From the NCBI RefSeq assembly GCF_045679555.1, contig NC_092087.1:21071925-21135924 (forward strand): a DNA stretch of 64,000 bases. The letters run 5' to 3'. A program made the translations under genes and the position numbers. The notes under the pieces were generated by a model. It saw only the letters and a list, made by a program, of their open reading frames with translations. It had not been told where the DNA came from and ran no database searches. Numbering within the stretch: position 1 is the stretch's first letter; each line of letters opens with the position of its first letter. Of the stretch, positions 1-11,738 are shown in pieces. Source of the stretch: Salvelinus alpinus (taxonomy: Eukaryota > Chordata > Actinopteri > Salmoniformes > Salmonidae).

Positions 1-1089
<1,089 letters not shown>

Positions 1090-1540
1090 CTGAGACACAA
1101 ACAAACAGGTTTTAAAGTCACAGACTCACAACTTCTGCCTGAGTTTCCTGTTTCCTGGGAAAGACAAACAATGGGAGAAAGAATGTGATATCCTGTATGG
1201 GGTTTGTGTCACTCTGGACTCAAGTACCAAAATAGGCACATAAGAGGAATTAGACTGTAATGAATTGTAGGCTACAGATAGGCTACTCAAAGCATTAACT
1301 TTATAGGACAGAAAAGCCACAACTAACTGTAAACAAGATGGATAGGTAGCCTACAAAGTTTGATTAATAGACCTCGGTTTACCTCAGCAGCTCAGTTCAC
1401 TCAGTTACCTCAGGTAGTTTAAATAGCTGTACATGCTGAGGACAGGCAGTGCTAATGTGCCTGTCCTGTCCCAGTCACTACACTGCATAGGTCTGGTTTG
1501 TAAAGGGGACAATATTAAATTAGAGGCTCATAAAAGAAGT

Positions 1541-1612
1541 GTCACACACAGATACACACAGACACACACGCACACACACGCACACATGCACACACACACG
1601 TACACACACACT
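1541..1612. repeat. Imperfect CA-rich microsatellite
   Basis: CA repeats broken by GATA, GACA, CGCA, TGCA and CGTA interruptions. The rest of 1088-1737 shows nothing recognisable. Confidence 0.9.
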
Positions 1613-1742
1613 ACATTAGAGTACAAAAGCAGGACAGCATTTTGTTTACTTCAGTCTGGGATGTCCAGTTGGTTTTAATGGGGTCAGTGCTTCCAATTCA
1701 ATAAAGCTATTAACCGTCACCTAAGATTCCATTGCTGGTGCT

Positions 1743-2629
1743 CCAACCTGGTCTCAGAGCATGTTGTATTATTCTGTACTTAAAATCTAAAACACTCCCT
1801 TTATTATTTTATGTTACATTTCGTATATTATGTATTAATTTGTGGATGTCCATCGCCCAATTCGTATTATATGTTACAAATTTGCAAAACGTACTATATG
1901 TTATGTATTTGCACAATGTACTATATGTTACGAATTTGCAAAACGTATGATATTTTACAAATTATAGCTAGGTGGCTACGTTAGCTAGGCTATGGGTTAG
2001 AGTTAGGGGTTAGGATTAAGGTTAAGTTTAGGAGTTAGGTTAAAGGGTTCAAGTTAGGGGAAGGGTTAGCTAAAATGGTTAAGGTTGGGGTTAGGGTAAG
2101 GGTTAGCTAACATGCTAAGTAGTTTTAAAGTAGCTCAAAAGTAGTAAGTAGTTGAAAAGTTGCTAATTAGCTAAAATTGTCAGTGATGAGATTCGAACTC
2201 GCAAACTGTGGGTTGATAGAAATTTGCGTTATACCACTTATCCACCCTGACCAACCATTTACTTTAGTTTTGCTTTAAGTAACCATCTGTCTTATGTAAC
2301 CATACCAAACATAACATATCATACTGGTGGTTAGAGTGTTGGGCCAGTAACCGAAAGCTTGCTGGATCGAATCCCCGAGCTGACAAGGTAAAAATCTGTC
2401 ATCTGCCCTGAGCAAGGCAGTTAACCCACTGTTCCCCGGGCGCCGAAGACGTGGATGTCGATTAAGGCAGCCCCTGCACCTCTCTGATTCAGAGGGGTTA
2501 AGTTAAATGCGGAAGACACATTTCAGTTGAATGCATTGTTGTACAACTGACAAGGTATCCCCCTTTCCCTAATTTCAGTGTCCGAATTTACATTTACCAT
2601 GTTACATCTAGTCTATGAGACCAGGCTGG
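1743..2629. mobile_element. Terminal-inverted-repeat element with 5-bp target duplication and a nested SINE
   Basis: The ends are CCAACCTGGTCTC and GAGACCAGGCTGG, which are inverted copies. The outer flanks carry the same five bases, GTGCT (1738-1742 and 2630-2634), as expected for a target duplication. Inside are a run of ATGTTAC/AATTTGCAAAACGTA repeats (about 1815-1950), degenerate GGGTTAG-like DNA (1993-2110), a minus-strand tRNA-like B box near 2190, and a SINE at 2324-2570. No transposase frame is present, so it is non-autonomous. Confidence 0.75.
2324..2570 (+). mobile_element. tRNA-derived SINE (salmonid type)
   Basis: It begins CTGGTGGTTAGAGTGTTGGG (A-box side), followed by a B-box-like GGATCGAATCC. 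The body contains GCCGAAGACGTGG and ends CAAGGTATCCCCCTTTCCC. This is the layout of Pol III-derived salmonid SINEs from general knowledge. It lies inside the TIR element at 1743-2629. Confidence 0.8.
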
Positions 2630-2634
2630 GTGCT

Positions 2635-3291
2635 CAGCCAGCACAGATAAGGTTTATTTGCTAATCAGAATACATTAATTCACGGAGCCATTCATACAAA
2701 CCAGCCTTTCAGAGAGTAAACAGTAGAAACAGAGGGACCTTTTCTGTCTAGACGTAACTTAGCCTACAAAGGCAACACATGCAGAAACCTGGGTCTGAGA
2801 ATAGTGTTATTATAATTTCCCACCTTTAGACCCAGCCTTTCTTTTGTCTTGAGATTTGGTTATCAGCATTTTCTGTTTTTCACACACATATCATTTGAAC
2901 GTTTTTCATGCACAGAGCAGGAGGATTGGTAGTTATTAGATTCTGTGGTCATGCGGGTGTCGTCTGACAGAGTGAGCAGGTCCTGTGGAACAGGTTTTCC
3001 ACCCAGGTCATTCCTCTAGTCTACAGGATATACTCTAAACCCCTTACTGTGTACAGATTTCCACAAAAAGACAAAATAGGAAAGAAAAGGAATAATGCAA
3101 TAAATTGATGGCATCTCTCTCTTCGCAAAATTCTGTACATTCGTAGAGTTTGAAATAGTTTGTCTGTACTTCACTATGCTTACTTTTATGAATAGGCCTA
3201 ATAGTGTGGCTACTCAACTTGATTATGGTGGGTTCTAATGTAAGTTTATGCCCCAAAGCAGTGCTGATCAATTCCACGGTAACAAAGTACA
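2635..3291. other. Non-coding, nothing recognised
   Basis: No conserved frame or repeat structure seen. Confidence 0.4.
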
Positions 3292-3349
3292 TTTACATTT
3301 ACATTTAAGTCATTTAGTAGACGCTCTTATCCAGAGCGACTTACAAATT
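3292..3349 (-). repeat. Dispersed repeat fragment (copy 1 of 2)
   Basis: ACATTTACATTTACATTTAA followed by GTCATTTAGTAGACGCTCTT and CCAGAGCGAC. The same unit occurs in opposite orientation at 47233-47289. It is a common fish dispersed-repeat tail. Confidence 0.8.
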
Positions 3350-3599
3350 GCTCTGTTATCTCACTCTGTTCTCTCACTCTGTTCTCAGTAATGCTGAGAC
3401 TCCGATTTTTCACTTTAAAATGCATGCCAAACAAAAACCAATGATTGCAAAGTTAAAGAAACCATGCAACTCTATGGACAAGGATGCCTTTTAACAATTT
3501 CCACACGGTGCTCTACCCTGAACCTTAGTCACTGTTGCCCTATGTACAGTACATAGTCACTGAACACTGGCCACTTTAATCATGTTTACATACTGTTTT

Positions 3600-4650
3600 A
3601 CCCACTTCATATACTCCCTAATGACAAAGTAAAAATTGTTTTTTGAAATTCTTGCAGATTTATTGAAAATGAAATACATAAATATCTAATTTACATACGT
3701 ATTCACACCCCTGAGTCAATACTTTGTAGAAGCACCTTTGGCAGTGATTACAGCTGTGAGTGTTTCTGGGTAAGTCTCTAAGAGCTTTCCACACCTGGGT
3801 TGTGCAACATTTGCCCATAATTTTTTTCAAAATTCTTCAACCTCTGTCAAATTGATTGTTGTTCGTTGCTAGACAACAATTTTCAGGTCGTTCCATAGAT
3901 TTTCAAGTTGATTTAAGTAAAAACTGTAACACTCAGGAACGTTCACTGTCTTCTTGGTAAGCAGTGTAGATTTGTGATTGTGTTTTAGGTTTTTGTCCTG
4001 TTGAAAGGTGATTTCATCTCCCAGTGTCTGTTGGAAAACAGTCTGAACCAGGTTTTCCTGTAGGATTTTGCTTGTACTTGGCTACATTCTGTTTCTTTTT
4101 TATCGTAAAAAATACCCCAGTCCTTAAAGATTACAAGCATACCCATAACATGCTTAAACATATGGTGAGTGGTACTCAGTAATGTGTTGTATTGGTTTTG
4201 CCCCAAACGTAACACTTTGTATTCAGGACAAAAATTGTTAATTGTTTTGCCAAATGTTTTGCTGTGTTACTTGTATTATTTGCCTTGTTGCAAACAAGAT
4301 GCATGTTTTGTAATATTTGTATTCTGGGCAGGTTTCCTTCTTTTCACTCTGGCAATTAGGTTAGTATTGTGGAGTAACTACAATGTTATTGATCCATCCT
4401 CAGTTCTCTCCTGTCACAGCCATTGAACTCTGTAACTGTTTTAAAGTCACCATTGGCCTCATGGTGAAATCCCTGAGTGGTTTCCTTCTTCTCCAACAAC
4501 TGAGTTAGGAAGGACGCCTGTATCTTTGTTGTGATTGGGTGTATTGATACAAAATCCAAAGTGTAATTAATGACTTCACCATGCTTAAAGGGATATTCAA
4601 TGTCTTACTTTTTCTAGCAGTAGGTGCCCTTCTTGGTGACGCATACTAAA
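3600..4650 (-). mobile_element. Degenerate fish DNA-transposon-type dispersed repeat
   Basis: The stretch has the character of a common salmonid dispersed repeat (ATTCACACCCCTGAGTCAAT, CCATTGGCCTCATGGTGAAA). Frames on both strands are short and broken, so no functional protein is inferred. Assignment rests on my memory of repeated fish sequence and needs a repeat-library search. Confidence 0.45.
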
Positions 4651-4699
4651 ACCTCCCAGATATGCATCTGTTGGTCACAGATACCTTAAAATAAAAGTT

Positions 4700-4840
4700 A
4701 TGGATGTGGATCAGAAAACCAGTCAGTATCTGGTGACCACCACTTACCTCATGCAGTGCGACATATCTCATTCACATAGAGTTGATCAGGCTGTTGATTG
4801 TGACCACCACTTACCTCATGCAGTGACCAAGATGCAGATC
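4700..4840. mobile_element. Fragment of a Tc1-like element with a small internal duplication
   Basis: AAAACCAGTCAGTATCTGGT is typical of a Tc1-like family in salmonids. The phrase ACCACCACTTACCTCATGCA occurs twice, 66 bases apart (4736 and 4802). No transposase frame is retained. Confidence 0.45.
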
Positions 4841-5037
4841 AGATCAAATTATATGACCAATTTCTGCAGAAATACAGGTATTTCCAAAGTTCGCATACTA
4901 TTTCTTGCCACTGTACAATGCAAACAGAAAAATCTCAAATTATTTGTTCATATTGCCCTCTGTACTCCCAGTCTCTCAGAGAAGGCAACTGTCGCGAACA
5001 TGGTTCACAATGTCAGTTGTGTAAACAGGAATATTTT

Positions 5038-5250
5038 CCTTGTTAGCGGTTTACAAGCAGTCCGCAGGCAGAGCATCTCTGGACCTTTTCCTTGTTGCCG
5101 GTTTACAAGCAGTCCCCAGGCAGAGCATCTCTGGACCTTTTCCTTGTTGCTGGTTTACAAGCAGTCCCCAGGCAGAGCATCTCTGGACCTTTTCCTTGTT
5201 GCCGGTTTACAAGCAGTCCGCTGGCAGAGCATCTCTGGACCTTTTCCTTG
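5038..5250. repeat. 52-bp minisatellite, four units
   Basis: The anchor GGTTTACAAGCAGTCC recurs at 5048, 5100, 5152 and 5204, an exact 52-base period, with few substitutions between units. The last unit decays at TTTTACGTCTG. The 197-codon frame across it is a by-product of the repeat. Confidence 0.97.
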
Positions 5251-5255
5251 TTTTA

Positions 5256-5684
5256 CGTCTGACATTTGTCCTTCCACAGGACATCCTGTGTAAAACAAAT
5301 ACTCTGTAACTTATTTTCACTTACAAAACCATGGACACACTGAACTGTCCCTTTGTCCATTTAGGCACAGTCTTTTGAAATACATGAATAAACAGAATGT
5401 TTTTGTTTGATTTAGCAGACATTTAGGAATTACATGTGTTTCTTTTTACTGGTTTCTTTTTTTTTGTGTTATGGTTTTTGAGTGACCGTACTCATCCTCA
5501 TTCATTAGTGGAAGGTTTGAATACCTTGGCTTATTGACTGACGGTGACACACATTTCTTTCTCCTCTTTGACTACTCGTGTGTTTGGTGTTCAGTACGAT
5601 GCAGAGAGCAGAAAGCAATGGGATTAGGCCAGACACGGGCTCCTCAGCTGGCAGGGAATTCCTCTGGGAGGCAGGGCCCATATA
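5256..5684. other. Non-coding, nothing recognised
   Basis: No conserved frame or repeat structure seen. Confidence 0.4.
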
Positions 5685-5692
5685 GTTTAGAT

Positions 5693-5864
5693 CAGTGTTT
5701 CCCAACCTTTGTCGGTTACTGTACCACCAACTGAATTCTGCTCTGCCCGGAATACCCCTGAAGTACCCCCTCATTTGCATTTTACCAGTAAGGTAAGTTG
5801 GTCTCATGAGTTTTCTTAAGTACCCCCTGTGGATAGGCCAAGTACCCTTGGTTGGGAACCACTG
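5693..5864. mobile_element. 172-bp hAT-like MITE with 8-bp target duplication
   Basis: The termini are CAGTGTTTCCCAACC and GGTTGGGAACCACTG, inverted copies of each other. The flanks GTTTAGAT (5685-5692) and ATTTAGAT (5865-5872) match at 7 of 8 bases, the 8-base duplication made by hAT transposases. Confidence 0.85.
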
Positions 5865-5872
5865 ATTTAGAT

Positions 5873-6649
5873 TAAAGAGACTGTATTAGGACAACAAGCA
5901 ATCTATTTAAGGAGGAGAGAGGATTTCCAGTTTGTTGACAAATTCCACCCAAAGTTGCCAGAGCACATGCACCTCCTTATAAATAATGTAAAAGATGAAC
6001 ATATGTTCATCTGTGTCAGTGGACATTGACTGAAGCACTCTACATTAAGTGCCCCTGTCTCATCGGAATAACGAGTAATGTCACAATTCCAAGCATCCAG
6101 ATTCCAGACACTCATTCTTTGGGCATGGGCCCCAATTATAAACAAAATGGAAACAAAATTTGCTTGCTTTGGATATATCTTTAATTGGTCTATTTATGGG
6201 GAACTATGAGAATTATCAATGTAGCTAGCTTTGTTGACAAAACCATTATTTGTGTAAATTCTGGTCACTTTTCACCTCTCAGAGGATATTGTGTTGTATA
6301 GGAAGACTGTTTCTAGCAGATCATGGAGCCTGAGTCCCAGTGGGCAATGGTTGTGCAGTGAGGAATGCCCTGAGGCTGTAGCTACTGTAGTTCCCTTAAG
6401 AGCCACACCACAGTGTAGAAAGCACATTACCATCCTTTGGTTATTGTTGGTCTCTTCCTCTGCGTTGCAGACCAGCACTGAATTGCTCTGAGGCTTAGAA
6501 AATGAGAATAACAACAAAGCAGACCCCATCTTTAGCTTTTGCTCTGTGTCCGGTCTGCTGGCTGTGGATGCTATCCTGCTTGCCTGCAAGCTGTGGAAGC
6601 TGTCGATGATCCTTCCTGTAATTACCCTGTCTGTGTCTCTCCTCTTTAT
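5873..6649. other. Non-coding, nothing recognised
   Basis: Only short frames on either strand, no recognisable domain. Confidence 0.4.
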
Positions 6650-6798
<149 letters not shown>

Positions 6799-6987
6799 GT
6801 CACGTTACCCCTACCTACATGTACATGTATCTGTTATGATTAAACGTTGTTTATTTACTCCTTGTCCTATTCTTTTTTTCTATATTTTTCTCTCTACGTT
6901 GTTGGGAAGGGTCTGGAAGTATGCATTTCACTGTCTGTCTACACCTGTTGTTTACTAAGTGACAAAAACAATTTGATTTGATTTGAC
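6799..6987 (+). mobile_element. LINE 3' end fragment
   Basis: GTTACCCCTACCTACATGTA, then TTGTTGGGAAGGG, GCATTTCACTGT, CTACACCTGTTGTTTAC and the terminal AATTTGATTTGATTTG. The same 3' end type occurs at 15895-16050, and its tail closes the LINE at 27851-29047. Confidence 0.75.
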
Positions 6988-7329
6988 ACACACATACACA
7001 CCAGAGGAGCTGGAATGCACATTTAGGAGCTGTGTTTGAGGGCCTGAATGATAATGACCACTGAGAGGACTGTGCTGAACGGGGGGATGGTAATGAACGG
7101 ATAGACCTGAGATGAGCAGCTATTATTCTCTCACTGAAGCAGCAATAGTGATGTGTGTGTAGAGCATGGAAGCAGCCGTGTTCAGGCAGCAGACATATCC
7201 CACAGCCTTGAGACCAGAGTAATCAATACTGCTCAGTGATTCAACCCCCAAGTGTGTGTTTCACAGAGCTACAGCTGGAGGGGATGGCTTGGTAAAGAGA
7301 TGGTTAGCTCGCTAAAGAGCCCTCTGAAC

Positions 7330-7640
7330 CTGTGATATATATATATTTATAACCTTGGTTTTTTGAGCCCTGAATGCTGATTGGCTGACAGCCGTGGTAT
7401 ATCAGACCGTATACCACAGGTATGAGAAAACATTTATTTTTACTGCTCTAATTACTTTGGGAACCAGTTTATAATAGCAATAAGGCACCTCGGGGGTTTG
7501 TTATATATCGCCAATATACCATAGCTAAGGGTTGTGTCCAGGCACTCCACGTTGCGTCGTGCGGAGAACAATCCTTAGCCGTGGTATATTGGCCATATAC
7601 AGTACCACACCTCCTCGGGCCTTATTGCTGGTATATATAT
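7330..7640. mobile_element. Salmonid MITE-like repeat with internal palindromic motifs
   Basis: The segment is rich in inverted copies of GCCGTGGTATAT and TATACCAC and of GCCTTATTGC/GCAATAAGGC. It is bounded on both sides by TATATATA runs. No coding capacity. Confidence 0.6.
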
Positions 7641-8393
7641 ATATTAGTTTTCTCCTCAATATCTTGTCTAAAGCCTAAAGTGTGTTCTTTATTCTTATTT
7701 TCTATATTCTGTGTTTGCTCATATTGGCACTGTTCATTAAAGGTGTAGGCCATATGTTGTGGATTTAGAAGTAATTTCAGTGCTGTCTGGCAGATCGAAG
7801 ACAATGTGTCATCCATGAGTGGATGAGCCCTGCATCATTAATGTTGTGTTATATGAGCCCTCCTCCCTCCCTCATTAGAGGCCATCTGTCCTGTTCCCCT
7901 CCACATAGCAAGCCACTGAGCAGGTAGCCAGCAGCAGTCAGTCACCTTCATAGCACCATGGCCTGTTATCACTCACCTCTTCCATCAGTGTGCATTGGTC
8001 TCTATATGGCAATACCCTTTAGTCACGTACAATAATTGGCTTGCAGTGTAAATGAATGTTTTCAGTCAATGTTGTTGAGTACAGCCCCTGATAATGTGAC
8101 CTGGACATTGAAACAAACCTGATACAGTGGCAGTGTGCTCGGCTGTAAAGTTGGATCGTGCATAAGAGGTGAGGAAGACTGTTTCAGGCCTACCAGAGTT
8201 TCTCCTATAATCTGACAAGATAATGCTTATCTTTATGCAAAATATTCGGTTAGAAAATGTACAATTTACCCTCTTTCTGTACGTCTATCTGTAAAGCGGA
8301 CACAAAAGCCATCTGACATAAAGAAATGCATGTCGATGTCTTAGCATGCCATTGGCATATACAGTATCTAATTAAAAGTAAAAGTATAAATCA
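7641..8393. other. Non-coding, nothing recognised
   Basis: No conserved frame or repeat structure seen up to the Tc1 fragment. Confidence 0.4.
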
Positions 8394-8968
8394 TGCACAT
8401 TTGTGGCCTGCTGGAGGTCATTTTGCAGGGCTCTGGCAGTGCTCCTCCTTGCACAAAGGCGGAGGTAGCGGTCCTGCTGCTGGGTTGTTGCCCTCCTACG
8501 GCCTCCTCCACGTCTCCTGATGTACTGGCCTGTCTCCTGGTAGCGCTTCCATGCTCTGGACACTACGCTGACAGACACAGCAAACCTTCTTGCCACAGCT
8601 CGCAATGATGTGCCATCCTGGATGAGCTGCACTACCTGAGCCACTTGTGTGGGTTGTAGACTCCGTCTCATGCTACCACTAGAGTGAAAGCACCGCCAGC
8701 ATTCAAAAGTGACCAAAACATCAGCCAGGAAGCATAGGAACTGAGAAGTGGTCTGTGGTCACCACCTGCAGAACCACTCCTTTATTGGGGGTGTCTTGCT
8801 AATTGCCTATAATTTCCACCTTTTGTCTATTCCATTTGCACAACAGCATGTGAAATTTATTGTCAATCACTGTTGCTTCCTAAGTGGACAGTTTGATTTC
8901 ACAGAAGTGTGATTGACTTGGAGTTACATTGTGTTGTTTAAGTGTTCCCTTTATTTTTTTGAGCAGTG
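8394..8968 (-). pseudogene. Truncated Tc1-like transposon (5' part only)
   Basis: This is a minus-strand partial copy of the element at 59279-60859. Its 5' end is whole: the terminal repeat ends GAGCAGTG at 8968, followed by TA. The transposase start codon is at 8671 (reading down), and [20 protein letters not shown] through the DNA-binding helices is preserved. Homology stops near 8394, after about 93 codons, so both catalytic aspartates and the glutamate are lost. It lacks the 9-base tandem duplication (RRS repeated) of the full copy. Confidence 0.9.
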
Positions 8969-8970
8969 TA

Positions 8971-9860
8971 TGTTTAGTTAATACACTGAAAACAAACTTA
9001 AAGATACCAAAATATCATGTGGCTGTCCATGGTACTTCTGTCTGTCTGTGTGTGCATGCTCGCGCAAGAAAATATATTTTTGGGGACTCACCCTACTTGT
9101 AGACTTGTTGAACACCAATTCTGTCCTAATTTCTTTCATGTTGGCAAATGGTCTATGTAAGCCTTTAGTTTTTGTTTTCATAGGCAATCTAGCTAAAATG
9201 TTTGCTAGCCTAACTTCCTCCCATGGGCAACAATGAACCAACTAGTTTAGCTAGCTAGCTAATGTGAGCCAACTAGGCTACATCTACAGTAGGCTACATA
9301 TTGAACTTCAATCATCTCAGACCAGTGGCACAATATATTAAGTTATGGTTAAATCAGAATCACCATCATAATCATTGGCCTCTACTTAGAATTAAGTCAT
9401 AACCACAATCCAAATCCCCATCACCGTCCATGGCTTAGGAAAGGGCCGATTTAGCAAGCTAGCTACTGCAGGACATCAACACAAGCAGACAAGAAACAGA
9501 CATGTTTTTCTGACAATGATGGACGTTTTGCTCAGGATGTGATTTGATTGGTGGGAAGCCAAATCCAAACTGGCCTCCCTTGGTGGGTGTTTTGCTGCCC
9601 AGGACAACCCACAGTTGAGCTCAGCTGTCAACAGTTGATGCCACCAAATACTTGCTGGCATCAATTATTCAAATGCTACGGCGCCAACATGTCATACTCT
9701 TTTGTTCCATACAGCATCAGATACATGGTCTACACATACTAAGACAGAGGGGTGCTGTTTCCCTCGCTCTGATGATTTCTCAGGTGAGATTCAACCACTT
9801 GCGAATTTACAAAACAATTATGACAATCCAGAGAGACAAAAGATAAATCATTTTATACTT
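8971..9860. other. Non-coding; part may be an unnamed dispersed repeat
   Basis: No gene. The stretch around 9530-9740 (GCCAAATCCAAACTGGCCTC, TGTTTTGCTGCCCAGGACAA) reads like a salmonid interspersed repeat, but I see no termini. CTAGCTAGCTAGC occurs at about 9250. Confidence 0.35.
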
Positions 9861-11173
9861 TAAATGTTTTTATTGGTCAAATATTTGGGGTAGCCTGGCT
9901 TCCTTTGGTATCCATGAATACACGCCATTGCATATGCACCCCCCACCAAAGCACAACTCAATGCCAAATCCTGACTTTCCATGAGCTCAGTTTGCCTCCT
10001 AAGTGGAATAGACAGACCCTGGCATAAGTGTTCACACTATGACAGATTGAGAGGTCCTCTGTCACATTGGTGGTTTGCTCCAATGGACCAATGGTGAGTA
10101 ATCCACAGTGACTGCTGGGTATCCACTAGCCTTTTTCCCATAATGCCTCAGGGTCTGTTCTGTCTATAAAAACCACACATAGTGAAAAGTCCTTACTCTT
10201 TATCAAATTTGGAGTGGTAAAGTTCTGAGGTTTTCATTGCCCCTCTAAGTCGGGGAGGTCTTCCCTACACATGTTTTGCTGGCATGATAAAGCTGTGCAA
10301 TTGTTCTGATTATGTAGTGTTAGAGGATTGTTTGACAGTGATAAGCTTAAGTCCCCATAGGGTCTCATTACATTATCCAGTAGTTATGGTAGTTATCAAC
10401 TGACAAACACTCTCTAAAGGATGTACAAGAAAGAGCAGTGCATCAAATAAGTCAGTGAGTGATAAGACTGGGTTGTAGGATTTAACTGGAGCGAGATATT
10501 TGGTTATATAGGTCTTCGAAGTATAGATATTTTGCATTGATAATGCGACACATGTCCACTGTGTGTGTCTGCAACACTGAGTTCTCGACAGTTGGTTTAG
10601 CATTCAGAATAACCTTTTGACTGAGTCCCTATAGACCTTCCCCTGGGCACCATTCACATTACTGTGGAAATTGGATGCATGATGGTGGTAATTCATCTAT
10701 ATTTACTGAACAAGGACAATGTCATTGTCAAATATATAGCTTTAAATAAAACCAGGCAGCACAAACTTGTTTAACAAGGGCTGGCTCAAAGGAAAATAAA
10801 GTTTCTCCACAGATTTTTTTGTTTTTGTTTTTGTGTTGACTAAAATGAAAAAAGAAAAAAAGATTTTAAACACGACTGAACAGTGATGTGTTGTTGAACA
10901 GGCATAGCGTGACACTCATGTCATTTATAGAATAAAGTAAATTCCTCAATCATGAATATGTAAACAAAAACAGTACGTTAAAGGAGCTAGACAATCAAGC
11001 ATGAGATATCAGCATACATGTTATATGAACCTCTCGCGCTCTCTCTCTCTCTCTCTCTCTCCCCCTTTCTTTATCTGTCTCTTAGGACCCCCGCAGCCAT
11101 TCATGTCCTCCATCTCTTGCAAATCATATTAAAACCCTGCCGCTCCAGGTCATTTTTTCTCTCTCTAACAGCT
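9861..11173. other. Non-coding, CT tract only
   Basis: Contains a short (CT)n tract at about 11037-11060. No gene or transposon structure recognised. Confidence 0.45.
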
Positions 11174-11181
11174 CTGCCTTT

Positions 11182-11730
11182 CAGTGGTGTAAAGTACTTT
11201 GAAGTACGACTTAAGTACAGTACTACTTTAGATACTACTTTAGTACTACTATAGATTTTTTACAACTTTTACTTTTACTCCGCTACATTCCTAAAGAAAA
11301 TAATGTACTTTTTACTCCATACATTTTCCCTGAAACTCAAAAGTATGATTCACATTTCGAATGCTTAGCAGACAGAATTTTTTCCATTCACACACTGATC
11401 TGGCGGACTCACTAAACACCAATTCTTAATTTGTCAATTATGTCATCAGTGTGCCCCTGACTATCCGTAAAATAATAAATCAAGAAAATTGTGTTGTCTG
11501 GTTTGCTTAATATAAGGAATGTGAAATTATTTACTTTTACTTTTGATACTTAAGAATATTTTAACAATTACATTTACTTTTGATACTTAACTATATTTAA
11601 ACCAAATACTTTTAGACTTTTACTCAATTAATATTTTAGTGGGTGACTTTCACTTTTACTTGAGTCATTTTCCATTAGGGTATCTTTACTTTTACTCAAG
11701 TATGACAATTGGATACTTTTTCCACCACTG
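11182..11730. mobile_element. 549-bp hAT-like element with perfect 8-bp target duplication
   Basis: The termini are CAGTGGTGTAAAGTACTT and GATACTTTTTCCACCACTG, imperfect inverted copies. CTGCCTTT flanks it exactly on both sides (11174-11181 and 11731-11738). The interior is AT-rich with repeated ACTTTTACTTTTACT-type motifs and no transposase, so it is non-autonomous. Confidence 0.92.
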
Positions 11731-11738
11731 CTGCCTTT

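Noticed and set aside
1993..2110. Interstitial telomere block
   Set aside because: GGGTTAG-like words are irregular and lie within the TIR element at 1743-2629, not in a true telomeric array.
2165..2250. tRNA gene on the minus strand
   Set aside because: There is a B-box-like word (GTTCGAATC in reverse) but no convincing cloverleaf was found, and it lies inside a repeat element; read as a tRNA-derived fragment.
5038..5250. CRISPR-like array or repetitive protein gene (197-codon frame 4700-5293)
   Set aside because: Strict 52-base tandem repeat without spacers. The period is not a multiple of three and no conserved protein is encoded.
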